From: Mesotaenium endlicherianum
Taxonomy: Eukaryota > Streptophyta > Zygnematophyceae > Zygnematales > Mesotaeniaceae
Direction: 5' to 3'
Assembly (NCBI GenBank): GCA_009602735.1
Contig: WELA01002856.1
Location: 62,001 to 126,000, forward strand
DNA length: 64,000 nucleotides
Made by a program: the position numbers and the translations under genes. The notes under the pieces were generated by a model. That model was not told the origin of the DNA, ran no database searches, and was given only the letters and a program-made list of their open reading frames with translations. This document shows, one piece after another, positions 33,185 through 44,655 of the stretch. How positions within the stretch are numbered: the stretch's first letter is position 1; each line of letters opens with the position of its first letter.

Positions 33185-33720
33185 AGAGGGAGAGGGAGCT
33201 GTGGACAAGTACATTGAGATCCACACTGGACTTCCCTCGGACGATGACTATGCCAACATGGTGGGGTACACTGTCAAGGAAGCCAAGGCCTTAACCATAC
33301 AGCCTGAGGACCCACCAGTACCTGTACCAGGGATGGTAGGATCTCAAAGGGTCATTAGAAAAATTTGGATGCTACTGGATAGCTTCAGAGATGTAACATC
33401 CTACCACAAGTTCAAGCCTATGTATAATGAGGTGGAGAGGAGAAGCTGTAAATTCTTGGCCAAGAAGATCACCTAACATATCTTTTTAGCCCACTGGTAT
33501 CCCTGTACTCTGAGGAGGGCAGACCAAGCTTTCTTCAAGCAGCCTATGGATTGGCGCTAGATGACCATGAACATGGAGGACCAGAAAAATGACAGGGCTG
33601 AAGAGAATGACTTCCACCCGGCTCTGGACGGCACCATCAATCTACCTCCTCACATTGCACCTTGGGATCCTAGACTGATGGGCTCAGGGGGTGCGTGAGT
33701 GACAAGATGAAGATAAGAGG
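33185..33720 (+). pseudogene. Diverged copy of the D/E extra ORF (in remnant F, fossil)
   Basis: Translated text aligns with residues about 160-330 of the extra ORF of element E: KYIEIHTGLPSDDDYANMVGY against RYIETHTGVVLYEDYAKMVGY, PVPVPGMVGSQRVIRKI against PVPIPGIVGDQRLIRMV, MYNEVERRSCKFLAKK against AYNEVERRSWEYLARE, and NLPPHIAPWDPRL against ILPPHIAPWDPRL. Protein similarity is clearly below that between D and E. It is broken. Confidence 0.8.
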
Positions 33721-33771
33721 GCCGGGTACAGGTCTAGGTCTACTGTAACGATTTGAGCTTTTTAGGCGTAT

Positions 33772-34491
33772 TGTAATGAATCAGTATATTAGTGGATATA
33801 ATATTCATTTAAATATAATAGTTAATTAAGTTCAGCCTGCTGAACTTTAGTTAATAATCAGTCTGCTGGACTTTACATAATTATCAGTTTAATGACTCAG
33901 TCAAAAGCAGCAGGCTGAAAGTCCATATAAGTCAGCTGGCTGACACATTCTTTGACAGCAAGCTGACTTCCGTACTTGGTAGCAGCGAACTGCCTTGATA
34001 TGCATCTAAGTGCGATATGCTAGATGAATAGCCAGATGACATCCCTATGATGGATGGCTATTCGGGATGATGGGAGATGGCGGTGGATTTGGTTAACCGA
34101 GGTCCTACCAACGTGGTTAACTCCCGGGTAGGCGGTGCCATCGCACTGACCGTTGAACAGTAAACTCATTCCATGTACATATGCTAGGCATTGCTCTCGA
34201 GTTCGGCATTCGGAAACGAGGCCAACTCTCTTGTACAGCTTACTGAGAGAGATCTGAATCCAAGGCGAGAAGCCATTGATACGCACTGTCTTCTAACCTT
34301 GCTTATGTATGAGTTTACTGATTTGCATCATTGATGCTAGTTTACTCGCATTTGACTTACGAGTATTATTCCCTGCTAGTGTATTGTCCTTTGCCGTTTA
34401 ACTAGTTAACGGAAATACCATAAAGATTACTTGCTGATATAAAGATCTTTATTAATTGTTAATCGCCTATTTGGTAAGTCGATTCATTTCA
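33772..34491 (+). repeat. Element E 5' LTR
   Basis: 720 bp, TG...CA ends; matches 41168-41886 and, in inverted orientation, both LTRs of element D. Confidence 0.95.
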
Positions 34492-34525
34492 GTGGTATCG
34501 GAGCAGTTATCACAGTCTTCTTTGT

Positions 34526-36004
34526 ATGGTAAGGACAAGGTCTCAAACTAGCAACTCCCGAGACATGGAGAACCAGGATAACGAGAATGTCGAAAACCAG
34601 GCGGAAAGCCATGTAGCGGGAAACCGTACCTATTCGGAAGCAGTAGCGGATACTGCAGCTAGGGAGGCTGCAGATGAGGCAGCTGCTATTGCCTCAGTCG
34701 CAGCTCAGCAAGCTGAGGAGGAGATAGCCAGACTAGAAGCTGAACAAGTAGCAAAGGCCGCTGAAGATATACAAAGGAGGGAAGGACAGCCAGCTGACGA
34801 GCGCACTGTTGAAGAACTTATGGCATCAAGGGCCAATGTTCTGAACCCACCTCCTGCCGTACAACTCAATGTACCCCTAGGTCAAATACGTGACCGGCTG
34901 AATGCGGCAGGAATTGCTGCTGCAGGAGCAAGAGGGATTGTTGAGGACACTACTCAGCGAGTAGATGCCAATGCTGCTGCTGCATTTGCTAATCTACCAC
35001 CCCAAAATGTAGACTTGGGAGCATTGTTCGTTCAGATGCAGTCGCAAATGGCGACCATGTATCAGTCCCAGCAGGAGGACAAAAGAATCATAATGTCCCT
35101 ACTCCGGGACAGAGACCAACTGGGGTCTCACACCACTAGTGGTGGTGGCCGAGGGCCTAGTAAGCCCAAGCCGAAACCTCCCCAGGACTATGATCCTGAG
35201 GGAAACAGAAAATATTACCTGATCAAGTTTCTCGCGGATGTTGAGCAGTGGCTGGAGAACTACCCAGAACTGCAAGATTACGAGAAGGTCAGGCACACCG
35301 GTGCGCTACTGAAAGGCAGTGCCGCAGACTGGTGGCTTTACTGGAAGGAAGAGCGTAAGGCTCGGCAACTCGGTGACCCTACGTGGGTAGAGTTTGTCGA
35401 GAAGTTGCATGAGAAGTTTGATGTCATCAACCAGCAGGAGAAAGCTATCTATGCGATGATCTCCCTGACACTGAAGCAGACCACTTCAGTTGCTGAGTTT
35501 GCTCAAAAGTTCCAAGAGAACATGATGAAGCAGCCTGATTTGCCAGAACGGTATAGGATAGCATACTTCAGGTATGGCTTGAAATCCGAGGTCTCTGGTC
35601 ATTTTGCTGAGAAAAAGTATGAGAAACTGGCTGACTTGATCCAGGATGCTGACGCCTGGGATCAGCAGCAGTTCAATCACAAGCGCCAGAGTAACGCTTT
35701 GGTGTCTAAGATTGTCAAAAAGCCCCACGGTTCCTACAATGCAGTTGAAGGAGACCAGGCTGAGGATAATCAGGGTGATGAATATGAGTATGAGTACAAT
35801 GCTATTCAGTCTAGAGGTAGAGGTGGTCCCTCTCGAGGTGGCTATGGAAGGGGTGGTGGTAGGACTAAGCCGAGACCAGCCTCAGCAAAATCTACTTGCT
35901 ACCATTGTCAGCAGAAAGGCCACTACAGAGAACAGTGTCCGGTCAAGCACCTGCCTAAGGTCGAGAGAAAAGACCAGCCTTTAAAAGACAGCAACAGTCA
36001 GTAA
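34526..36004 (+). CDS. Element E gag
   Basis: An open frame of 492 residues from ATG 34526 ([17 protein letters not shown]). It has an Ala/Glu-rich helical N-terminal third, then a retrotransposon gag core ([57 protein letters not shown]), a Gly/Arg-rich stretch and one CCHC zinc knuckle ([14 protein letters not shown]). Gag forms the virus-like particle and binds RNA. The frame looks whole. Element D has the same gene, broken. Confidence 0.93.
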   Translation: MVRTRSQTSNSRDMENQDNENVENQAESHVAGNRTYSEAVADTAAREAADEAAAIASVAAQQAEEEIARLEAEQVAKAAEDIQRREGQPADERTVEELMASRANVLNPPPAVQLNVPLGQIRDRLNAAGIAAAGARGIVEDTTQRVDANAAAAFANLPPQNVDLGALFVQMQSQMATMYQSQQEDKRIIMSLLRDRDQLGSHTTSGGGRGPSKPKPKPPQDYDPEGNRKYYLIKFLADVEQWLENYPELQDYEKVRHTGALLKGSAADWWLYWKEERKARQLGDPTWVEFVEKLHEKFDVINQQEKAIYAMISLTLKQTTSVAEFAQKFQENMMKQPDLPERYRIAYFRYGLKSEVSGHFAEKKYEKLADLIQDADAWDQQQFNHKRQSNALVSKIVKKPHGSYNAVEGDQAEDNQGDEYEYEYNAIQSRGRGGPSRGGYGRGGGRTKPRPASAKSTCYHCQQKGHYREQCPVKHLPKVERKDQPLKDSNSQ

Positions 36005-36072
36005 TCCAGTCTACTGACTGTGAGGATGCTAGAGATAGTGAGTCGTCACTAGCTGCCCTCGTAGCAGGTATT

Positions 36073-38679
36073 ATGGGTCCTGCTGAACTGGATTCACTAT
36101 GCATGCCTGACAACCAGATAAAGGAGACCATCAGCAATATAGACGTCCAGAGAGTGCACACTCTGGATGCTCTTGTTCCACCTGATGTCCAACATTTCTT
36201 TGCTACGTCAGGAGAACAATGCGAAAGTCAGGAAAAGACAGTCCCCCCTATCCTACTGCATTGCATGATTGCAGGTAGGAAGGTGAGGGCATTTGTTGAC
36301 GGAGGGGCGTCACATACTTTTATCCACAAGGACTTAGTTAAGCGGCTAAGGCTGCCTACTGTCACCCAAGGGAATAGAAAAATATTCCTTGGAGATGCCT
36401 CAAGTATCCCGGGAGGAGTTATAACCAAGCCTATTGAGGTCCAGTTAGGTTCTGGCATTGCAGTTCTAACTGAAACGCTTACATTTGAGGTACTCAACAC
36501 TGGCTTTTATGATCTCGTGCTAGGCAGGTCCTGGCTTAATAGACATCAAGCTGAAGTGTGTTGGAGCAGAGGTACAGTTAAAGTGAGAGGAGCCAGTGAT
36601 GGGCAGACTGACTTGGCACCCACCAGTGCTCTTCCTCTTGTCCTGTGTGGATGGCAAATGAAGGAAAAGAAGAGGCTTCCAGAAGGATGCAAGTTGCTGA
36701 ATGCAATGGAGTTCGTCAAAAGCTGGAACCAGAAGGAAGACAGAATGTTCTGTCTGCTGCTAAGAGAGGTACCTCCTCAACCTGAAGAAGTGGTTGAGAA
36801 AAAGGTACACCCTCCGGAACACCCTACTGCTGCAAACATTGTTGCTCAGTACACGGATGTGTTTAATATGCCTCCAGGACTACCCCCTAAGCGGGAAGTA
36901 GATCATAGGATTGATTTATTACCTGGTAGCCAGCCACCCTGGCAACGCACGTATGGCTTGTCTTATTTGGAGAGTGAGGAGTTGAAAACACAGATTGCAG
37001 AGCTGGAGGAAAATGGTTACATTTCTCCCAGTAAATCACCGTACGGCGCACCTATCCTATTTGTTAAGAAAAAGGATGGCAGTATGCGGATGTGTGTGGA
37101 TTACAGAGCCCTGAACAGAATTACAGTAAAGAACAAGTATGCTTTACCCAGAATCGAGGACTTGCTTGATACCCTGTCTGGCGCTAAGGTGTTCAGTAAG
37201 ATAGATCTCAAGAGTGGTTATCATCAAATCAGAATTGCTGAGGGGGATGAACACAAGACTGCTTTCCGCACACGTTATGGACACTATGAGTTCAACGTGA
37301 TGCCATTTGGACTGACTAATGCTCCTGCTACCTTTATGGGTGCTATGAATGACATTTTCAGACCTTATTTGGATAAGTTTGTGCAAGTTTTCCTGGATGA
37401 TATTTTAATTTTCTCTAAAGATGAAGCTCAGCACACTGAACACTTAAAGAAAGTGCTGGACACTCTGCGGAAAAATCACTTGTATGCTAAAATGAGCAAG
37501 TGTGATTTCTTTAAGGAAAGTATTGAATTCTTAGGCCACGTTGTCAGTAAAGAGGGCATCAGTGTGGATCCTAAGAAAGTCCAGACCATAAGGGACTGGC
37601 CAGTACCACAGTCTGTCTCTGAAGTTAGATCCTTCCTCGGGTTGGCTAACTACTATAGGAGATTTATTGAGAATTATTCCACAAAGGCCAGTAAACTGAC
37701 TGACCTTACTAAGAAAGACATCGGGTATGTGTGGGGGGAAGAGCAGCAGGCTGCCTTCCAGACCCTTAAAGATGCCCTTTGTTCTGCCCCAGTGCTAGCC
37801 GTGTATGACCCCAGCAAACCGGTGCAGGTGGTTACTGATGCCTCTGACTTTGCCATGGGTGCTATTTTGTTGCAGCCTGCTGACAAAACCACAAAGGATG
37901 GTAAGGTACGGCAGGAGTGGCATCCTGTGTTGTATGAGTCTATGAAATTTAATCCAGCGGAGATTAATTACTCAGTGCATGATAAAGAGCTGCTAGCTAT
38001 CATTCATGTACTCAAACAGTGGAGAGCATACTTACATGGTAAAGCTTTTAAGGTGATTACAGATCATCTAGCTCTGACCCACTTTCAGAAGAAGTCCAAG
38101 CTGTCGAGGAGGGAGAACCGCTGGAGCCAGATGCTGGAGCAGTTCCAAGTCCAGATCGACTACAAACCAGGGAAGTTGAATCCTGCTGATGCACTCTCTA
38201 GAAGACCTGACTTGCAAGAAAGGAACTTTAGTCAGCATGCTGTAGATAAAGTCCTGTGTGCACTCACTTCACTAAAGGTGAAAAAGTCCTTCCTTGAACA
38301 ACTTAGGAAAGCCTACCTTTCTGACCCAACATTTGAGCCCAGCCCCACCACTAGTATGTGTCGTGCTACCGCACTCAGGTATAAGCTCAAGGGAGGGGTC
38401 TGGGTGACTGAAACCACTTCAAGCAGGCTGAACCTGGTCATTCCTAATAACTTGGAAATAAGGTCTCTCTTACTGAGTCAAGCTCATGACAGTCTCCTGG
38501 GTGGACATTTGGGGCAGGCCAAAACTGTTGGCAAACTGGCAAAACATTATCATTGGGAGGGGTTACCCCGGGAGGTCTTGAAATATGTCAAGTCCAGTGA
38601 CCAGTGTCAGAGGAATAAGTCTCGGCACACACCACCCGGAGGTCTCTTGCAACCACTGCCCATCCCAGCTGGACGCTAG
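36073..38679 (+). pseudogene. Element E pol: protease, RT, RNase H, start of integrase
   Basis: A long 868-residue frame. The protease has the [12 protein letters not shown] motif. RT shows [52 protein letters not shown] and [10 protein letters not shown] with the catalytic Asp pair, then [10 protein letters not shown] and [12 protein letters not shown]. RNase H shows [27 protein letters not shown] and [10 protein letters not shown]. The integrase zinc region starts ([31 protein letters not shown]). The integrase core region that follows is not whole in this copy, although D keeps it recognisably. Clear chromovirus-type Ty3 pol. Confidence 0.93.
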
Positions 38680-38755
38680 GAAACAATATCCATGGACTGG
38701 GTGGTCACACTGCCACGAACTGCTAATGGGCATGATTCGATATTGGTAGTCGTGG

Positions 38756-38983
38756 ATGAGACCGGTCCCCGCTGTCAGGGACGGCAACTCTGACGAATAT
38801 GAGGTTGAGGAGATTTTAGACGCGCGCTCGGTCCGTCGATCGTCTAAATATGTCATGAAATACCTCATTCGATGGAAGGGTCACGATGCCTGTGGGAACA
38901 CTTGGGAATTTAAGAACCATTTGACCAATGCCAAAGGGGCGTTGAAACGGTTCCACCTTCGGGCGGCTGGAGCCCCTCCATAA
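38756..38983 (+). pseudogene. Element E chromodomain (end of integrase)
   Basis: YEVEEILDARSVRRSSKYVM, KYLIRWKGHDACGNTWEF and NAKGALKRF form a CHD/chromodomain as found at the integrase C-terminus of chromoviruses, where it guides insertion toward marked chromatin. The aromatic cage Tyr and Trp residues are present. Confidence 0.9.
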
Positions 38984-39299
38984 GTGTCATTTCAGTTGAC
39001 ACGGAAAGGTGACAGGCGGTCCTGTCTCCATTTAAGTTGGAGGGGAAAATATATGACAGTTAGTGAGCGAGAGCGATAAAGGGACAGTTACGTGAATCCT
39101 AAGTGTCAGCAGAGTGACAGATGGGACAGCCTGGCCCACATAAAACACCTTGGGCTGAAGGAAAAAGGGCCTCGCACAGCAATACATCACTTAACTCACC
39201 TTAAAACACATTCATACGTTTATGTTTAGCGCACCGCGACTACGTCAACTTTTAGCAATCACCCTGTAAGGTAAACAGGAGCGAATCCACCATACTATT

Positions 39300-41054
39300 A
39301 TGAACATACTTCCTGCCTGCAATCCCTATGACAAAGGTCGATATCCTACTAACTTGTGCCCTGGTTACATGTACAGGATGGCTCCCACCACACAAAAGGA
39401 GGACAGAAAGCGCAAGGCAGAAGAAGCCAGGAGGACAATGGAGCAATACCAGAAGGAGCTGGCGGCGACGTCCCTCACCAGGAGAGAACAAGAAAGGGTC
39501 CGCAAACAACAAGAGGCGGCAGAAGAGGCACAGAGGAAGAAGGATCAGGAAGCGGAAAACCTCAGGAAGGCTGAGGAGGAGAGACAGAAGAAACAGCAAG
39601 AAGAAGCGGCAGCGGCAGAAGAGGAGAAAAGAAAAAAGATTGAAGCGGACAGACAGAAGAGCTTGGCCACTTACAGGTATACTGTGGTGGGTGGCCAAAA
39701 CTTCGATAACCTGAAGGAAGCATTGCTGGCAGCCCAGGAGATCAACAGGCTGGAACAGACAACACTGCTACAGAAGGAAGGAGCTACAGCACTGGACAGG
39801 TACATCGAGACACACACCGGCGTGGTCCTTTACGAAGATTATGCTAAGATGGTGGGCTATACAGCAGAGCAGGCCCGGTATCTCGCAGATGATTCAGAGG
39901 ACAAGCCGGTCCCCATACCGGGAATAGTGGGAGATCAGAGACTCATCCGGATGGTGAGCATGCGGCCCGATAGCTTTAAGGATACGGTATTCTACCTCAC
40001 ACTCCTGCCAGCTTACAATGAAGTTGAGAGAAGGAGCTGGGAGTACTTGGCCAGGGAAGCAGGACAGCAGATGTTCTCTCCCCACTGGTTCCCGTGTAAA
40101 CTGAGGAAGGCTGAGCACGGACCCCAGTACTACCAGCAGCCAACAGACTGGAGGTGGATGACCGTCACAAATAAGAAGCAGGAGTGTGACCGAGCCCAAC
40201 CGGATGACTTCCACTATGGCCTAGACGGCTATCTCATCCTACCACCTCACATTGCCCCTTGGGACCCCAGGCTGAATGGATGCCTGAGCAATATGAATGC
40301 AGAGACCAAGGAACATAGGAGGAGGGGAAGAGACTACTTCTCTAAGGGAAAGCATGCCTTTGTCAAATGGGCAAAGAATGCAGGCCGGATAGATATCAGT
40401 AGGCTGAAGGCCAAGCAACCTCCAGCGCGCCCTAAGAAAGGGAGGTCGGTAGACTACTCCATGTCTACTAGGGAGCAGGACGACTTAGTGGACGAGACCC
40501 CTACTCTCTCCGAGGAGGAGGATGAGGAGGATGAGGAAGAAGAACAAGGCAGAGGAGAAGCATCAGCAGCAGGTACTCAGGATACCCAGGGACAGGCAGT
40601 GGCACTTCCTAAAGAACCACGATCAGGTGTGTGGAATGTGATCCCCGTTATGGCGACAACTGGACCCCGCGCTCGCTCCCCCAGCCCACCTGCCCAAGCA
40701 GGGGAAGAAGCTGATCTGACTGTACTGGGCAGCAGACACAGGCAGAAATCCCCAGAGGACAGGGGTGCCAGAAGAGGGACACGCGGGTGGGCCAGAGGTA
40801 TGCCAGCCTCCCCCTCCGCTCAGGGGCATGTACCTCTAGCCAATGTATTTCAGCATCCTACTGGAATGCCTGTCTATGTGGGAATCAACACCCAAATAGT
40901 TGAAGAGCAGGCCACCATCCTCCGTTCTCCTCGAGGGCCAACTTTAGAGCAAACAGGGTTCTTTAGAAGGCCAGCTGACAGACCTAGAGGGCTGTCCAGA
41001 TCTAGGTCCAGATCTCCGTCCCCTGATCCTGAAGCCCCAGGAACCACCCCTTAA
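39300..41054 (+). CDS. Element E extra ORF downstream of pol, function unknown
   Basis: 584 open residues; the likely working start is ATG 39378 (MAPTTQKEDRK), the point from which similarity to the D copy begins to be strong. Residues to about 130 form a highly charged coiled coil (KAEEARRTMEQYQKEL, RKKDQEAENLRKAEEE). A globular region of about 220 residues follows (YTVVGGQNFDNLKEAL, YIETHTGVVLYEDYAKMVGY, AYNEVERRSWEYLARE, HWFPCKL, DFHYGLDGYLILPPHIAPWD, YFSKGKHAFVKWAKNAGRID). An acidic stretch and a Ser/Arg-rich end (RGLSRSRSRSPSPDP) complete it. There is no signal peptide or membrane segment, so envelope identity is not supported. Its position matches the env-like slot. It is conserved in D and, diverged, in F. 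Family unknown. Confidence 0.85.
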   Translation: MNILPACNPYDKGRYPTNLCPGYMYRMAPTTQKEDRKRKAEEARRTMEQYQKELAATSLTRREQERVRKQQEAAEEAQRKKDQEAENLRKAEEERQKKQQEEAAAAEEEKRKKIEADRQKSLATYRYTVVGGQNFDNLKEALLAAQEINRLEQTTLLQKEGATALDRYIETHTGVVLYEDYAKMVGYTAEQARYLADDSEDKPVPIPGIVGDQRLIRMVSMRPDSFKDTVFYLTLLPAYNEVERRSWEYLAREAGQQMFSPHWFPCKLRKAEHGPQYYQQPTDWRWMTVTNKKQECDRAQPDDFHYGLDGYLILPPHIAPWDPRLNGCLSNMNAETKEHRRRGRDYFSKGKHAFVKWAKNAGRIDISRLKAKQPPARPKKGRSVDYSMSTREQDDLVDETPTLSEEEDEEDEEEEQGRGEASAAGTQDTQGQAVALPKEPRSGVWNVIPVMATTGPRARSPSPPAQAGEEADLTVLGSRHRQKSPEDRGARRGTRGWARGMPASPSAQGHVPLANVFQHPTGMPVYVGINTQIVEEQATILRSPRGPTLEQTGFFRRPADRPRGLSRSRSRSPSPDPEAPGTTP

Positions 41055-41167
41055 GGTGACAGGCTGAAAAGATAGTCAGTAAGGGAGGCTGGTCAGGGTC
41101 AGTTTCTTTATTTAAAGCTTTTGCAGTTTAATGTTGTCGAGGCGACAACAAGTTAAGTTGGAGGGAT

Positions 41168-41886
41168 TGTAATGAATCAGTATATTAGTGGATATAATAT
41201 TCATTTAAATATAATAGTTAATTAAGTTCAGCCTGCTGAACTTTAGTTAATAATCAGTCTGCTGGACTTTACATAATTATCAGTTTAATGACTCGGCCGA
41301 AAGCAGCAGGCTGAAGTCAACTTAAGTCAGCTTGCTGACACATTCTTTGACAGCCAGCTGACTTCCGTACTCGGTAGCAGCGAACTGCCTTGATATGCAT
41401 CTAAGTGCGATATGCTAGATGAATGGCCAGATGACATCCCTATGATGGATGGCTATTCGGGATGATGGGAGATGGCGGTGGATTTGGTTAACCGAGGTCC
41501 TACCAACGTGGTTAACTCCCGGGTAGGCGGTGCCATCGCACTGACCGTTGAACAGTAAACTCATTCCATGTACATATGCTAGGCATTGCCCTCGAGTTCG
41601 GCATTCGGAAACGAGGCCAACTCTCTTGTACAGCTTACTGAGAGAGATCTGAATCCAAGGCGAGAAGCCATTGATACGCACTGTCTTCTAACCTTGCTTA
41701 TGTTTGAGTTTACTGATTTGCATCATTGATGCTAGGTTACTCGCATTTGACTTACGAGTATTATTCCTTGCTAGGGTATTGTCCTTTGCCGTTTAACCAG
41801 TTAACGGAAATACCATAAAGATTACTTGCTGATATAAAGATCTTTATTAAGTATTAATCGCCTATTTGGTAAGTCAATTCATTTCA
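41168..41886 (+). repeat. Element E 3' LTR
   Basis: 719 bp, preceded by purine tract AAGTTGGAGGGAT and followed by target duplication CGTAT. Confidence 0.95.
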
Positions 41887-41891
41887 CGTAT

Positions 41892-43527
41892 TTGGGACGT
41901 TTTCCTGATTACCTAAAAACGTTATGCTATTTATCGATATATTAGTTGATAAATGATTGCATCTTGATGAATTAATTGACACAAGCATGTGCCGACTAAT
42001 TCTTGGTCGATTGGCAAAACGACCAAGATGCTATTGCAAAAAGCATCGTGAAGTAACTCGATTACTTCGCAATAGTACGACATAATGAATCATAACGTTA
42101 TCTTGATTGATTATGAAGGAAAAAATAAATTATTCAACGACTAATTAACTTATTATTGTCGCGCCTGCTATACACTTGACGGTGCCGCACGCGCAGCGCA
42201 AGTCACGACCGCCCAGGTATGGAAAGTCAGCGTTGACGCACCGACCAAAAGACTGAGTTATCTTAGTCAGGGGTTATGTCAAAGTCGTTATCACTGTCAA
42301 AGTGGTCACGACACGTCAAATCCCACACCCAGGGATGGATGGGGATTTGGACGGAGTAGTCAGCCAAAAGGCTAGGGACCTGGAACCAGCAATGAGCCAG
42401 ACCAACAAGTGCCAAGATACTGATCAATCGGCTAGCTAAACCAAGTACAGCAGGGATGTTGCAGAGGCGTTGTGTGCCACCTTGGTTAAGACCCTCAAGT
42501 GACTAGCCACGGCTTGAGCGTTCATCTCAAACGCTGCCAGCCGCCAACCACATAGGCATGATCGCCAGCTGAAGGGCTAAGCAGTCACGCGCAACAGTCA
42601 CAAGGCGTGCATGCATACTGAGTGACAATTTACGAAGCTGTTTGAGGGCTGCTAGGTAAGGACGGCATGCAAGCTAGGCGCGGTGACTAAGCACTGGCAT
42701 TCTCAAGAGAGGATAATGTGTGGTGCTTGTGAAAGGCACGAGACCTGCCTGAAGCTGCCTCATTCTTGCTCGCATCGTTGTCAAGAAAGTTGAAGGAGCA
42801 CAGGTACAAAAGGAAAGGAGAAGAAGGAGCGCGAAGAAGAAGGAGTTTCCAAGGCCACAGAAGAGCCAAGACGCCACGCATCTGCCGACGCTGGAAGATT
42901 TCTTCTTAAGTATATCATAGAAAGGTTAGACCTCAACAGTTTCCAAGAGGGGATCTCGCTGGTAGAAAGTAGAGAGCTGGCAGGAGATTAGCACAGATTT
43001 GGGTCAAGCACCACAAGCGTGCGAAAGCCACTTAAAATGGTGAGTACTGCGTTAGTTTCCAAGTTCTCGGAAGTCTCAGTTGTCGAATTGCTGATAGCAA
43101 GAGTAGTATTAACAAGTAAAATTCTCAGTGAAGAACTGAGTGAACCCAGCCAAGCACTGAAGAACTGTTAAGGCGCGATGTTGAGTGAAGAGCTCAGACC
43201 AGGCCAGCATAGATGTGCAATTTCAAAGTTTTGTAAGCTGTGACTTCGTGAAAGTTAAGCGAAAGTCTTGAAGGGCGATTTTCTCTGAATCTGGCATTGC
43301 CTGTTAAGCTGCTTAGACGTGATTTTTGCAAACTACAAACTTGTTCAGTCTGTAAACCCTCAACTTGGGCGAAAGCCTGTATGGAAGTAAGACGCTTCTG
43401 TCCTACTTCTGAGAACTTGAGTTGATTTGTTCAGGTGAACAAGCATTCCCAAGCCAGTTGGAGATTGAGGCCTGTGAAGGCTGCCGGTGTTTACCCGGGA
43501 AGGGGACCCGGAGAAATTCAACTGTAT
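41892..43527 (+). other. Probable 5' leader/LTR sequence of element B, unassigned
   Basis: Lies between the E insertion and the B gag start. No second copy of this sequence exists in the window, so LTR limits and primer site cannot be set. AT-rich to about 42160, then mixed. No gene seen apart from the B gag start at its end. Confidence 0.4.
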
Positions 43528-43887
43528 ATGCGGTTGAGAAGTGGAAAACTCTTCCAGCATGTGGAGCCTGCAGAAGGTTCTGACTCTAGCCAGAGTCCAC
43601 AAGGAAGTGAGACGTCTGAGCATACTGACAACCGATGGAGTGAGCAACCGTCAAGAGACGAGTCTCGCCATATCTCCGCAAGCGGTGAGAACCCACATAA
43701 CACACGAGCCTTTGCACCTGATTCGGGCAGAGAGCAAGATTTGTGGGGTAAAGTCAGTTAGTCTTGGTCACCGTTCAGAATGACCGATGATGATGGGGAT
43801 GAAAATCCTAAGTTCAAGCTGTCCGCAAAGTGTTTTAGCGGACGAACCAGTGGAAACGGTCTCACTTTTGAAGAGTTTGATGAGATC

Positions 43888-44609
43888 TGTAAGATCATAG
43901 GTTTATAAAGTGCATTGTTGAGTTCCTTAAAAGTATGTTTTGATTCCTTAGAAGTGTAGATTGCATTTTTGTGGTCATTTTGATATAAAGTTCATCGAAT
44001 TTGGTCAAGTATTGAGAGGATTATGGATTTCCAAAATATCATTAGTTTTGAGGTCGGTTGACGACTGTCCTTAATTCGCGGTGAGCGCGACCGTCGGATT
44101 GACCGACAGCGTCGAGCGATCTGGCCCGTTAGAATGAACTCAAACCTTCACGTAAGTTCGGCTAACGCGGAGTGCCGACTAGGTCGATTTACCTAGAAGT
44201 TTCGATTTAGCCTAGCGCGTCTAAGGTAGAATATTCTAGTAATGTCGATGCCTGTATGTGGACGTCACTTTGGCCCGATACGTTTGATGAGACTGATCTG
44301 GCTTGCTCACAAATATTCTGGAAAAGACGATTTGACGAACACTTAGGAAAACTCGTAGCTTCCTCCTAGGGAGGAGCACTTAGGCAGAAAATTATAAATA
44401 GGTATAACTTCTTTGTTTCTAATCAGTAAATTTTTACGGGTTTGTAATAACAAGGCCTTTCATCCTAGTACATTTGTGAGCAGTTTCTTGTTACTCAAAA
44501 TGTTGAGTATTTTTCCTAAGCTTTCTTAGTGATATGCCGCTGCACTCTTTAGTATGATTGCAAATAATTCCTTTCCTCGTGAGTTACTACGCTTCCAATA
44601 GGGCACTCT
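43888..44609 (+). repeat. Element C 5' LTR
   Basis: Matches about 57571-58289 and the partial LTR at 63706-64000. Starts TGTAAGATCATAGG. The exact target duplication could not be resolved. Confidence 0.85.
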
Positions 44610-44655
44610 GCCCCTTTCATCTAGTATCGGAGCTGGGCTAGTTTGCATATATATT

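Larger units (their letters stand above)
30170..33766 (+). mobile_element. Remnant F: old, heavily broken LTR-retroelement debris
   Basis: A gag-like segment (about 30600-31250) shows FGRFKLLISEISSFPPDTDIHGWFD, then TLKQVRNGLTKKALRWL and TINEFAIKLQTFF, typical of retrotransposon gag. A zinc-knuckle-like stretch (about 33000-33060, FCRFGPNRSQSKGHYASSC) follows, then a diverged copy of the extra ORF of the D/E family (33185-33700). No pol is visible. It is old and has many breaks. Element E inserted at its right edge (33767-33771). Confidence 0.6.
33772..41886 (+). mobile_element. Element E: Ty3 chromovirus with extra ORF, near complete in layout
   Basis: 8115 bp, bounded by a perfect 5-bp target duplication CGTAT (33767-33771 and 41887-41891). 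LTRs are 33772-34491 and 41168-41886, starting TGTAATGAATCAG and ending ATTCATTTCA. A primer-binding site GTGGTATCGGAGCAG (from 34492) resembles the initiator-Met tRNA complement used by many plant Ty3 elements. A purine tract AAGTTGGAGGGAT ends at 41167. Contents are gag, pol, chromodomain and extra ORF. The LTRs differ at about twenty positions by eye (near 3%), so this is the youngest insertion here. It is broken in pol, with only a few breaks. Confidence 0.95.

Noticed and set aside
34020-34286. An 88-codon frame (MRINGFSPWIQISLSKLYKR...) repeated at 41415-41681, 45799-46065 and 53490-53798
   Set aside because: It lies in all four D/E-family LTRs, antisense to the elements. The copies are similar because the LTRs are related; no family recognised and no sign of protein-level constraint beyond the DNA similarity.
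39300-41054. Envelope gene identity for the extra ORF
   Set aside because: Position fits, but no signal peptide, cleavage site or membrane segment is visible; the protein is charged and partly coiled coil.
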